DNA of 64,000 bases from assembly GCA_954871525.1 (NCBI GenBank), contig OX940870.1, positions 3,751,501 through 3,815,500 on the forward strand, written 5' to 3'. The DNA is from Parietaria judaica. Lineage: Eukaryota; Streptophyta; Magnoliopsida; Rosales; Urticaceae. Position numbers and translations under genes: made by a program. Under the pieces are notes generated by a model, which saw nothing but the letters and a program-made list of their open reading frames with translations, searched no databases and had not been told where the DNA came from. Position 1 is the first letter of the stretch. Each line of letters begins with the position of its first letter. Shown piece by piece: positions 50,282 through 60,678 of the stretch.

Positions 50282-51258
50282 CCGGACGAACACTTGCTCC
50301 ATAAAACTTGGCCGTCTATAGTAGTGAGTCGTTCATCGTCGAGGCGCTTCATTGTCTTGATCAACTTGACCCCTCCCCAGCCTCCCTTATTGAGTCTCCC
50401 CATCGATGCCAGAACGACCCTCGCCCTCCTCGACCACCCGGCCTTTCCGTATGGATGGTACCCGAACCCACCAGCATAGCAGAGCTGTACGCCGGTTAGC
50501 TCGCTGCAGAAGTCATTAAGGTGGTTGTGGCCAACTAAGGCGGCCTTCACGTCCCCTGCTTCGAAAATGGTCGTGACGAAGCCCCAGTTGATGGACGCGG
50601 AGCTGATGCCTTCTTGCCTGCCTTTGGTGTGGTTTGAATCATCAAAGCTCGCGAATTCCGGTAGCGGCATGTGGAAGAACGCGAGCCTCGGTGCGGGGCC
50701 TTTCTGCGCTTGTGGCTTGTTCTCGTATACCTTCTGCAAAAGGAAAGGGACACGTAACTTGTGAAAGAAGTTTTTGATTTTTTTGAAATGTAACAACATT
50801 TTCCTCAATTTGGCCCGCTACCACGTTCTTATATCCGTTGATTACTCGTTAAATTGAGACCAAAACTATAACCTCTTACCCGAAGCCTCGTCGAAGTTTG
50901 CTGAAACCAAAACTGTTGAGAGGCTTTGATCCAGCCATAGCCAGGGTGGAGTAATCTCCACTGTTAAGGAAATAGAGATTCAACACCGACTTGTTTTCGA
51001 GCCCGAAACCCGAAACTTCATTGACCTCAAGATTGTAGTTCCTGAATCCATCAATGAACTCCACATCCGAAGGGTTGGCTTGAGTCAACGTGTTCTTCAA
51101 CCCCACAATGTGCCCCCATCACGCCTTCCCTCGAGAACGTGGATTCCTGATCGTGATTCCCCAAAACTGCCCGCCCACGGGATGCCCGACGAGATAGCCG
51201 GCGCAAATGCAGTGCTCAGAGATTTGACAGGGTCAGTGGCATCGAATCCATATATATT
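50281..51258 (-). pseudogene. Purple acid phosphatase (PAP29-like) pseudogene fragment
   Basis: C-terminal part of a plant metallophosphatase of the PAP29 type, cut at both ends. Two exons remain, about 50880-51258 and 50281-50733, separated by an intron with intact GT-AG (50734-50879). Recognisable pieces: DNIYGFDATDPVKSL, GNHDQES (metal ligands), VLNLYFLNSGDYS, PQAQKGPAP, FHMPLPEFASFD, GHNHLNDFC (metal ligands), CYAGGFGYH and DGQVLWSK. Reading requires at least three frame changes: an extra base after GIPWA (about 51170), one before HIVGLKNT (about 51115) and one before the YGW motif (about 50940). The last codons run straight into satellite DNA at 50281. The N-terminal half is absent. A relic, not a gene. 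Confidence 0.9.
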
Positions 51259-51286
51259 GTCACATGTTTTAACAATAGAACATAAA

Positions 51287-51480
51287 TAAAATGTTTGGCA
51301 TAGTTTGCAAAGAAACAGAGCAAGAGAAAAATCAACCAGTGGACTTCTAAAGGCGAAAATGTATCATCGGCCCGAAAACTGGCAAGCGTTTATTTTATGC
51401 TTAATTGTTCCGATTAGAAAAACCCGATTGTCAACGACGACCTACATATAAATATCGAGGATTATCTTTCAACCTAATAT
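51287..51480 (+). repeat. Left copy of a direct repeat of about 200 bp flanking the hAT element
   Basis: AAAATGTTTGGCATAGTTTGCA through TATCTTTCAACCTAATA matches 57095-57301 with scattered substitutions and one insertion in the right copy. See the right copy for interpretation. Confidence 0.85.
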
Positions 51481-52234
51481 CTTAATCTCTCTGGAGATCA
51501 AGGTTTCGAAAATCGCGATTATCGTTCGATTTAATCGAAGAAATGGTGTTCTCGCTAACTTATCTCTGGTAATCGTTGCCGTTTTATACTTTTCGCGATT
51601 TTTCGAACCGAAAACTAAGGTACTTTTCGCTGAAGATTTTCGAGTGTAAATAAACGATAATCGGGGGATTTATCGTGCAAATATGGGTAAGTTCGAAACC
51701 CTAGTATTTAAGCCTCCCATTTTCTCTTACCACGATTTTGGCCTCTCTTCTCCACCTCCATACCCCTCTTCTCGCCGAATGCTTCCCATATTTTATACCT
51801 TGCCGCGATAATCGCATGGAGAAGAAGGTTGCTTTTCGTTGATTGCCCAGCTTGTCGAAGCCCTTGTTTTCTCACGGCAAAAGTTCCAAGTTCGTTTAAT
51901 CTCAGAATATTAAGGTATTTTTAGGGTCTTTTTAAGTAATTTTTTAGTGTTTTATAGATTACATGTTGTATATGCATGAATTATGTAAAAAAAATTCAAC
52001 AATATTCTACATTTCTAGTATTTACTTAGAAATGTATTAAGTTGAAATGAAAGTTCAACATGAAGTTCATATAACTTTGATCTTTCAATTTGTAATTTTG
52101 AATCAAATATTGTTCTTGAATTTGATTTTTCTTAGGTTTATTAAGGAAGAATGATGGATTATGATGGATGGTGTGCTTTTTGTTAATTTTTTTGCAGATT
52201 TGGGGCTGATTTGGGGCTGATTTCAAGCTTTGTC

Positions 52235-53575
52235 CGAATTTTGTATAATAGCGGCAAAGGTATTTATGTTTTGGAAATTATTGAACTTGAGCTAGATTTT
52301 GAGCATTTTTTATGTAATTTCATTTATTAAAGTCGTGTGTAATTAGAAAACTCAGGGTTTGACATAATTTTTTTTGTAATTTGATGTTTTCTCGAATTTT
52401 CGGTTTATTATGACAAAAGTACATATGTTTAAGAAAACAATGAGTTTGAGCTAGTAAATCGATCTTTTTCATGTAATGTGGTTTTATAAAAAGGTATATG
52501 ATTTATAATGTGTGAGGCTGGAATTTTATTTTTTTTATTTTGACTTTTTTCCGAATTATAAACTTATTGCGGCGAAAGTACATATGTATCGGAAATAAGT
52601 GAATTTGAGGTACTTAATGAACTTTTTTGGTGTAGTTTCCTTTTATAAAAAATATTATAATTTACAATCTGTGAGGTTGACATAAATATTTTTATTATTT
52701 TGACTTTTTCCCGAATTATAAACTTATTGTGGTAAAAATACACATGTTACGGAAATCAGTGAATTTGAGGTACTTAATCAACTTTTTTGGTGTAGTTTCA
52801 TTTTATAAAAAGTATTATAATTTACAATCTGTGAGGTTGACATATATTTTTTGATTATTTTGATCTTTATCTGAATTTTTAAATTATAGCGGCAAAAGTA
52901 CCTATGCATCGGAAATAAATGAATTTGAGCTAGTTAATCAACTTTTTTAGTGTAGTTTCATTTTATAAAAATTATTATAATTTACAATCTGTGAGGTTGA
53001 CATAAATATTTTTATTATTTTGACTTTTTCCCGAATTATAAACTTATTGTGGTAAAAATACACATGTTACGGAAATAAGTGAATTTGAGGTACTTAATCA
53101 ACTTTTTTGGTGTAGTTTCATTTTATAAAAAGTATTATAATTTACAATATGTGAGGTTGACATATATTTTTTGATTATTTTGATCTTTATCTGAATTTTT
53201 AAATTATAGCGGCAAAAGTACCTATGCATCGGAAATAAGTGAATTTGAGCTAGTTAATCAACTTTTTTGGTGTAGTTTCATTTTATAAAAATTATTATAA
53301 TTTACAATCTGTGAGGTTGAAATATTTTTTTATTATTATTTTGATGTTTATCCGAATTGTTAAATTATTGCGGCAAAAGTACCTATGCATCAGAAATAAG
53401 TGAATTTGAGCTCGTTAGTCAACTTTTTTGGTGTAGATTCGTTTTATAAAAATTATTATAATTAACAATATGTGAGGTTACTATAAGTTTTTTTTTATCA
53501 TTTTGATGTTTATCCGAATTGTCAAATTATTGCGGCAAAAGTATTAAAAATCAATTGATTTGAGCTAGATAATTG
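52235..53575 (+). repeat. 160-bp tandem repeat array in the hAT 5' region (about 8-9 copies)
   Basis: GGTGTAGTTTCATTTTATAA or a close variant occurs at about 52629, 52789, 52949, 53109, 53269 and 53430, a strict 160-161 bp period; GCGGCAAAAGTACCTATG-like strings extend the array on both sides. Two alternating subtypes (GACTTTTTCCCGAATTATAA and GATCTTTATCTGAATTTTTA) form a nearly identical 320-bp higher-order pair. The array ends at TTTTCAG (53593-53599), which looks like a splice acceptor just before the transposase ATG, so it may lie in a 5' UTR intron. Confidence 0.88.
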
Positions 53576-53603
53576 ATGCGTTGGTATCGTCCTTTTCAGG
53601 AAA

Positions 53604-56600
53604 ATGAGTAAAGACGCCGCAAGGAAACATTGTTCTCCTTTGGGAGACGGGAATAACTCAGGCTTCAAGAGCAACTATTGCGGGCATGAAATAAAAGGTG
53701 GCGGTATAACTCGGATGAAGGCTCACTTATCGGGATACGATCCGAAAAAGAATACAAGGACATGTGACAAGATTCCGCCCGAAGCTCGCGAAGAAGTTCG
53801 AGGATCACTCGAGAGCTCACAAAAAAAGAAAGAAAAGAGGATCAATCTTAATAAGGATGTGGCAGATCACATTAGGTCAAATATTTTACCGCCTTCGACT
53901 GAGGAAGATATGGAGGAACTCGAGAGAGAAATAGCCAGACAAACCAAGATTGTACGTAGGCAGGCACAAGCTGCTCAATGGACGGAGGATCAATTAGCAA
54001 GTCGGAGAACCATCGGTTCTGGTGGTAGTAGTACAGCTCCCTCGCACTACCGTTCAGAGTCTGCGAAGCAAAAAAAAATTGATGCGTTGTTAGCCCCAGA
54101 GAAAGAGGAGGCAATGGGCAAAGCAACGGGGAAGTACTTTTACAACAAAAACGTTCCGTTCGCTCATGCCGATGACCATCATTATAAAAACATGATGCAT
54201 GTTGCTCAGACCTTAGGTACGATTTAATTCATCATTTCTAATTTCATATTCGTAAAACTTTAGTTTAAACTTTAAAGATATAATATTTGGTTTTTGTTAA
54301 TAATATTCCATTCTTCTTCGTAGGCCTCGGAGTCCCGACACCGTCAGCGTATCAACTTACGACCAAGTATTTGGATATGGAAGTGGCGGAGTGGATGGAG
54401 TACAAGGATAGTATGAAGAAATTGTGGCGTGAATTCGGGGTCACCATCATGTCGGATGGCTGGACAGGCCCGACAAATATGTCCATCCTCAACATTCTGG
54501 CGTACTCTTGTGGAAAGACGATTTTCATTAAGTCGGTCAACGCGAGCGGTAAAGTAAAGAATTCAGATTACCTATGCAAGGTGCTGGGCCAAGTGATTGA
54601 GGATGTCGGACCGCACAACGTGGTCCAAGTCGTGACAGATAACACTGCTAATTATGTTAAAGCTGGTAAAGAATTAATGCGAAAGTACAACCTGTACTGG
54701 ACGCCGTGCACTGCCCATTGTATCGATTTGATCTTCGAGGATGTAGGCAAGAGGAAAATCATTGAAGAGCCAGTTACATCTTGTAGGCTCATCACGAAGT
54801 TCATTTACAACCACGGCGTTGTATTGCAGCAGATGAAGGAAGTATTCTGTCACGGTGAGATTTCCGGCCAGCGGCTACAAGGTTCGCAACGAACTACCTT
54901 TCGTTGAAGAGCTTAAGGGCCAAGAAAGCCCCACTCCGAGCTATGTTCACATCTGAGTGGTGGGAGAGTTCCTCGTTTCGAAGGCTAAAAGAAGGTCGAG
55001 CAGTAGAGAAATTGTTGTTGAACCCAAAATTTTGGGATTCGGTTGACCTAGCCATATCCATCTTCCATCCGATGTACGTTGCTTTACGCTACGTGGACGC
55101 AGAGGTACATCCGACCCTCGGGATGGTGTATCGGCTATTCGAGGTAATGAAGCAAGAGATAAACCAGTTACAGGGAAAACAATGGGTGATCGATATCATT
55201 GATGCCAGATGGCAAAAAAACTTAGATCATCCATTGTATACGGCTGCCCATTTTTTGAATCCGAGATTAGCATACGATCCCGATATCGAGATGCCCGAAG
55301 ACGCTATCGTGCAAATAACTATGGTTTATGATCGCCTTTTCCCTCATGGAAATGTTGAAACTCTCGCCGAAGAAGTAAGTTCCGCACTTAATATTATCAA
55401 GACTTGAATTAAATTGAACTTTTCTCATTATTATAAAATAAATTAACGTTACTCGTGATGCTCAGGGTCCGTTGGGCCGGCGAGCAGTAGTAGCTGCTAG
55501 AAAAACTTTGGCGCCGGGTAAGTATAGATGATAAACCATGTGCCTGGAAATTTTTTACATTACTTGATTAAGCATACTAATAAAGTATTTGAATTTGCAG
55601 CTGAGTGGTGGAATGTATTTGGAAAGGAATGCCCCACATTGCAGAAATTGGCGATGAGGATCTTATCGCAACCCGCTTCTGCTTCTGCATGGGAGAGGAA
55701 TTGGAGTACATTTGCTCTGGTCCACACAAAGTTACGGAATCGTCTCGCTTATAGCACGTTGGAGAAGCTCGTTTTCGTTAGCTATAATCAGAAGCTAGCT
55801 TTACGGGACAAAATAGCTGAGCTTCAGGAGACTGAAAAAAAGACAGATCCGTACGAGTTCCTCCAACGCTCGATGGAGATGGCCGCAGCTGGGTGCGATG
55901 TAGAGGATGCAATAGTCGAGTGGATTCGATCAATCCACCTTGACGATGATGACGGTAATCCTGATCCTAGAATTACTAGGGAGGCTGAACACTACGGGAT
56001 GGTTATCAGTTCAGTTCTAGGAGAGCACGGCCTAGGACCCCCGGTCGATCGTTTTGATGCTGCCTCTAGGACCAGCGGTGGTTCTCAAACTTCTCGTCGA
56101 TCGTCTCCTCCCCACAGTCCGTCGCACGATGGATGGGGTGGCGGAGGAGGTGGGACTTCCGAGTCTGGTGGTTGGGGTGGCAGAGGAGGCGGTTCCCAAG
56201 AGGATGATGTTTACCGTCCGACCTATTATCAGGACCCTACTCCCGGGGGATACATCCCGGATACTCGCTATGGGGATACCCCAGCTCCCGGTGGCAATGT
56301 AGACTACGAGGGATGGGCTTCAAACAACTACTACGATGAATCAGGTTCACGTGAATATGGATATTCATGTGACAACAATGTTGATGACTTGTCGTCACGA
56401 TTTGAGACAATGTCATTTGGCAGTAATTATCAATCGGACTTTCCCACTCCTCCTGCTCCTTCGAAAGATTTGATGTCACTTTGTGCTGAGCAAAATTGTT
56501 CGCCGGTTTGGGAAGGAGGTTTTTGGACCCATCCTATCTATCTTTCTCGCGGAGCATTTAGCGATCAGGCCACATATGACTACCACTTAATGAACTATCT

Positions 56601-56688
56601 CCTCTATTGCAAGAACACTGGAGTAGAGTGGAGTTCGTATTTGCTAAGCCAGGGTAGTTGGGATGCGGTCCGCCATCTTGTGGGGTGA
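53604..56688 (+). pseudogene. hAT transposase gene, four exons, one frameshift
   Basis: Exons from splice signals and frame: 53604-54216, 54324-55374, 55466-55517, 55601-56688. Exon 1 holds a BED-type zinc-finger region (NYCGHEIKGGGITRMKAHLSG) whose usual first Cys is Ser. Exon 2 has the DUF659/hAT catalytic core: SDGWTGPTNMSILN and VVTDNTANYVKAGKELM (acidic residues) and TPCTAHCIDLI. Near 54866-54868 one base is missing: the frame leaves GEIS and resumes as AATRFATNYLSLKSL, the conserved continuation. Exon 4 has the hATC dimerisation region (EWWNVFGKECPTLQ, ASAWERNWSTF, LRNRL). A long Gly/Pro/Tyr-rich tail and a separate C-terminal block of about 70 residues (LMSLCAEQNCSPVWEGGFW...) follow. 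Apart from the frameshift the gene is intact. Confidence 0.92.
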
Positions 56689-56889
56689 AAATGTATCGAC
56701 TCTTTGTCTGTGTTTATGATTGTATTTACGAGACTTGGTTTGTTTAAATTTTGTATGAGACTTAGTTTATGTTTGGTAATATTATTATGATGAGACTTGA
56801 TTTGTGACTTATGTTATATTATGTACGAGACTTATGTTCATATTTTGGTGAAATTAGTATTTTATATTATGTTTTTTAGTTTAAAATAT

Positions 56890-57082
56890 GCATGAAAATG
56901 TATTATAGGTTTTCCATCAATAAATCCATCGATAACCGATTAATCCATCGATAAGTTCGATAAGTTTTGATAACGGCAAACGATAATTTTTATAGGTTTT
57001 CCATCGATAAATCTCTCGGTAAACGATTACTCCGTCGATAACGGCAAACGATTTTTCGGCAAAAACGGCATTCAAATCCTTG
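56890..57082 (+). repeat. Right subterminal repeat region of the hAT element
   Basis: Dense repeats of TTTTCCATC(A/G)ATAAATC, CGATAACGGCAAACGAT and AATCCATCGATAA up to the tip TTCAAATCCTTG. The same words in reverse open the element at 20492. Such subterminal clusters are the usual hAT transposase contact sites. Confidence 0.75.
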
Positions 57083-57094
57083 CTGGAGATAGCT

Positions 57095-57301
57095 AAAATG
57101 TTTGGCATAGTTTGCATAGAAATGAATCAAGAGCAAAATTAACCGGTGGGCCATTTAAAGGCAAAAAAACGTATCGTCGGGCCGAACAACTCGCGAGCAT
57201 TTATTTTATGCTTAATTGTTGCAATTAGAAAAACCCGGTTGTAAACGACGACCTACATATAAACGGGTTATTCTCGTTGACGATTCTTATCTTTCAACCT
57301 A
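57095..57301 (+). repeat. Right copy of the direct repeat flanking the hAT element
   Basis: Matches 51287-51480. Here it contains an extra GGGTTATTCTCGTTGACG-type insertion near 57262. Because the 8-bp target duplication lies between these copies and the element, the simplest history is a tandem duplication of this sequence followed by hAT insertion near the junction. Confidence 0.82.
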
Positions 57302-58010
57302 ATAACACGAATACGCTTGAGTTTTTTTTTTTTATAGTTTATATTGCTTTATTTTGAAGTTGTGTATTGGATGTTGAAGACGTATAGCATCGAGAGGTCG
57401 TGAGTTCTATTCCAACAAAATGCAAAAATAACTTTTATTTATATACATATATTATAATGTACTCGAACAAATTGTGTCAATTAGTTTTAGTTTTTACATT
57501 TTTAAAGAATTTAGAAGTACTTAATTTTATTCAGTTCATCTAAAATTTCAGAGAAGAAAAAAAATAACCGCAAAGTTTTTTACTTAGTGACAAAAATTTT
57601 AAATACGTAATTTTATTCACTTCATCCAACATACCCAAAAAAAAATAATAGCAGAGAACATAGACCAAATTCTAACTTATAATACGTAACTTTATTCGCT
57701 TCATCGAAAATACCCACAAAAAAAAAAAGCATAGAAATAAACCAAATTCTAACTTATAAACATTATCGATATAAATCTGATTTTATATATAAAAAAATAA
57801 ACAGAGAAACGTGTGATTAAAAAACGTAATCAAATACTTCAAAAATCTGATCTAACAATAAAAATCACAGAATATATCAGCAAAATATCCACGGCGTATT
57901 TTTTATAGAAAATGAGAAGCAGGAGCCGGCAGTTAGGGCAAGTGTGGGGCCCACCATTCCCAGGTAAACGGTCAAAAGCTCTCTCTCTCTCCTACTTGCC
58001 CCAACCCTTT
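57302..58010. other. Intergenic DNA upstream of the F-box gene
   Basis: AT-rich. A tRNA-like scrap (GCATCGAGAGGTCGTGAGTTCTATTCC, about 57388-57414) resembles a SINE B box but has no convincing A box. Three degenerate copies of ACGTAA(T/C)TTTATTC(A/G)CTTCATC-like text occur at about 57510-57710. Confidence 0.4.
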
Positions 58011-58018
58011 TATTAAAC
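58011..58018 (+). promoter_or_regulatory. Possible TATA box of the F-box gene
   Basis: TATTAAAC, 109 bases before the ATG, after a CT microsatellite (about 57980-57991) and before a CT-rich leader. The match to a TATA box is weak. Confidence 0.3.
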
Positions 58019-58126
58019 GCCTTTCCTTCTTCAACTACACATCTCTCTCTCTTTAGCAACTGTTCTCACCGTACCCAAAACATCTCAATCTCAATCTCAG
58101 CACCGTCCGATCGATCGGAGATCAGA

Positions 58127-59152
58127 ATGGACGGCTTCGATCTCCTCCCCGACCCGCTGATCCTGCAGATCTTCACCTCCGTCTCCGATATCAAGACGCT
58201 CCTCCGGTGCCGCGCCGTGTCGCGCCGCTTCAACTCGCTCGTCCCCCAGACCGAGTCGCTCCTCCTCAGGGTCGACTGCGTCATCTCCTCCGACTCCGGC
58301 AACTCCTCCGCCGCCGACGGCGACTCCTTCCTCGTCCTCTCCGTCCTCCGCTCCATCATCAAGTCCCTCCACGACCTCGTCTCCCCCGCCCTCCTCCTCC
58401 CTCCCTCCGCCTCGCCGCCTTCCGCGCCGCCGCAGAACTCGCCGTCGCAGATCCTGCGCCGTTTCGACCGCGTCCGCTGCCTCCAGATCGAGCTTCCCTC
58501 CGGCGACCTCCGCCTCGAGAAGCGCGCCGTTGTCAGATGGCGCGCCGAGTTCGGGCGGAGCCTCCGGAGCTGCGCGATCCTAGGGTTCCGCGAGATCGGA
58601 GATTCGTCGTCTGTTGCCGAAGCCGGAACCGGATCCAGCGACGAGGACTTCGCCCGGGGCTTGAAACCTAGGGTTGTGTGGACGATCAGCGCGTTGATCG
58701 CGGCCTCGGCTAGGCATTACCTGCTGAGGGAGGTGGTGAAGGAGCAGAGGGAGCTTCGGAGCTTGGTGCTCAAGGACCGGGAAGGCGAAGGGACAGTGAC
58801 GATGGACAAGGACGGGCTCGCGGAGTTGCGGTCGGAATCCGAATTCGAGGATTCGCGAGCGACGGATGAGGAGGAGGACTGCGAAGACGACGATGACAGG
58901 GCGGAGAGGAACAGGACGAGAGTGCCGGGTGTGAGGATGAGGATGCGCCACGCGTCGAGGCTGGAGATCGGGGGCGGGCTGTGGGCGGAGGAGGCGACAC
59001 TGGTGGTGGTGAGGCCCACCAAGGACGACTTCGGCAGCGACGCGGACGATGCTGATCTGGCCGCGTCGGCGTTCGGGGACGGGCCGTACGCGGAGGCCGT
59101 GCAGGCTCTGCTCAAGACCCGGAGTTACATACTGGAAATGAACTCCTTTTGA
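58127..59152 (+). CDS. F-box protein of the AUF1/AUF2 type
   Basis: Single-exon gene, 341 aa. The N-terminal F-box (about 3-48: DLLPDPLILQIFTSVSDIKTLLRCRAVSRRFNSL) would bind SKP1-like adaptors in an SCF ubiquitin ligase. Downstream it follows the plant AUF (auxin up-regulated F-box) family layout: LRSIIKSLHDLVSP (74-87), RFDRVRCLQIELPSGD (112-127), KRAVVRWRAEFGRSLRSCAILG (132-153), WTISALIAASARHYLLREVVKEQ (185-207), a C-terminal RMRHASRLEIGGGLW-like stretch, and YILEMNSF at the very end. A long acidic, low-complexity insert (about 236-262) separates the last two parts. No Kelch or LRR repeats, which is normal for this family. Very GC-rich for the region. The substrate is unknown; the family assignment is firm. 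Confidence 0.92.
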   Translation: MDGFDLLPDPLILQIFTSVSDIKTLLRCRAVSRRFNSLVPQTESLLLRVDCVISSDSGNSSAADGDSFLVLSVLRSIIKSLHDLVSPALLLPPSASPPSAPPQNSPSQILRRFDRVRCLQIELPSGDLRLEKRAVVRWRAEFGRSLRSCAILGFREIGDSSSVAEAGTGSSDEDFARGLKPRVVWTISALIAASARHYLLREVVKEQRELRSLVLKDREGEGTVTMDKDGLAELRSESEFEDSRATDEEEDCEDDDDRAERNRTRVPGVRMRMRHASRLEIGGGLWAEEATLVVVRPTKDDFGSDADDADLAASAFGDGPYAEAVQALLKTRSYILEMNSF

Positions 59153-60678
59153 TGCTTTTGTCTGTAAATGTTGTTGGTGTTTAGCGCAGGAATTACTGAT
59201 TTTTGTATAATGTATAATATTATATGCTCCGTAACACTGATCCAACTTCACAGTTCAGTATTATTCTCGTTGTCTTACCTAGGATTCTGGTGTTGACTTG
59301 GGTCAAACTAAGCACTTTTAGATATGAGATTCTCAGTATAATTTGTGAATGAATTGTTTAGATATGAATATACGTACGGACACTGTCTTCATGCTCATGA
59401 AATTCTTGTGGGACATCATGAACACTGTGCTCAGTTGATGCCTTTTCAACACATCATGCAGAGTCTTCACAATTGAATCCCGGGTTTCGCCCTTCCGGGG
59501 ACGACAAAAGTGTGTAAGTCCGGTTGTTGAACCAAATATGGCAACTCCGGTCACCACGGAAAAAAGCAAAAAATAGATTGAAAATATTTTGGAATTGGAC
59601 TGCAACATTGTTTATGGCATTTGGTCACTATGCGCTAAAAAAGAGATTGAGAATATGACGATCTCTTAGAGACACTTATGGTGAAAATATTTTATAAAAA
59701 TTGAAGAGATCATTGTTCAAGTTGAAAATATAATTTATTTACACATGAAAATTTCAAAGTCGTTACTCTCTCCGAGACGTATATATCTTCTTGAGCACCA
59801 ATTTTGCTTTTTTCCATCTAATATCTGGAAAAACCAAACTCAAACGAACTCACAATTTTAAAGTTATTTTTCTTCTTCTATAGATCCCTAATTTCCACCT
59901 TGACTTCAACCAAGATGTACACTTTACTAAAACGACATGCTTAAGACGACACAATCGGTTCTGACTGAATAAAACGACACTACTTTTGCTATGATGCCCA
60001 AACGACAAGGTCCAATTTTGACTTTTAAAATAGTATACTCAGCTGACTTTAAAATTCGCTCTTGGATGATTTCCTTGAGTTTTACTTGTATACAGTATAT
60101 ATTTAAAATATTTAGCATTACTGATACTTCTTATATAAAGTATAAGTATATTAAATTTTCAAATACTTTAAGCAAACCTATATATCATAGTATTTCAAAT
60201 GCCGACGTATTAATATGCAAATGCATCTAATTTATTTCAAGTTTTGAATTCACTTATTATATATATATACACATATATAGACATGAAGCTTCGATTCTAG
60301 ATATAATATGGAATTTTAATTTTTTGGAGGAAAGAAAAATTAGAGTAGGTTGTGAAAAGAGGAGAGAGTTACGTAAGTGAAAAATTATTTTGATGTTTAA
60401 AATACATATATATTTTTTAAGGAAATATATATTTTTTGTGAGGAAGCATTTTTTTTTATAATTATATTTCTTTTTTGCAAACTAAATAAAATGATTGTAC
60501 ACCAAGGATTTTCGACTTTTATTTTTTACTCTAAATTATCTTCGACAAAGATTTGGTAATGTATCAAATTTGGTCCAATTGCGGCAAATCGGGACTTCGT
60601 TGCATATTATTCATAAGGACGAAAACTAGAGTGATAGAAAGAAGAAGCAAAAGATAAGTCGTGGTGTCGCCGTGAAAG
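59153..60678. other. Intergenic DNA
   Basis: Begins with the presumed 3' UTR of the F-box gene. A somewhat less AT-rich stretch at 59460-59550 shows no recognised coding region. The rest is AT-rich. Confidence 0.5.

Larger units (their letters stand above)
51499..57082 (+). mobile_element. Full-length hAT transposon with transposase gene
   Basis: Left end CAAGGTTTCGAAAATCGCG; right end, from the minus strand, CAAGGATTTGAATGCCG. The octamer CTGGAGAT flanks both sides exactly (51491-51498 and 57083-57090). Subterminal regions carry many TTATCGATAA and GTTTGCCGTTATCG-type words on both strands, probable transposase-binding repeats. The interior holds a 160-bp repeat array (about 52235-53575) and a four-exon transposase gene (53604-56688). 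Length 5584 bp. One frameshift makes this copy probably non-functional in its present form. The element at 20492-21803 is its shortened relative. Confidence 0.95.

Noticed and set aside
57388..57414. tRNA or SINE
   Set aside because: Only a weak B-box-like string; no A box at proper spacing.
58580..59251. Open frame of 223 codons on the minus strand opposite the F-box gene
   Set aside because: Shadow of GC-rich coding sequence; Arg/Pro/His-rich composition and no family features.
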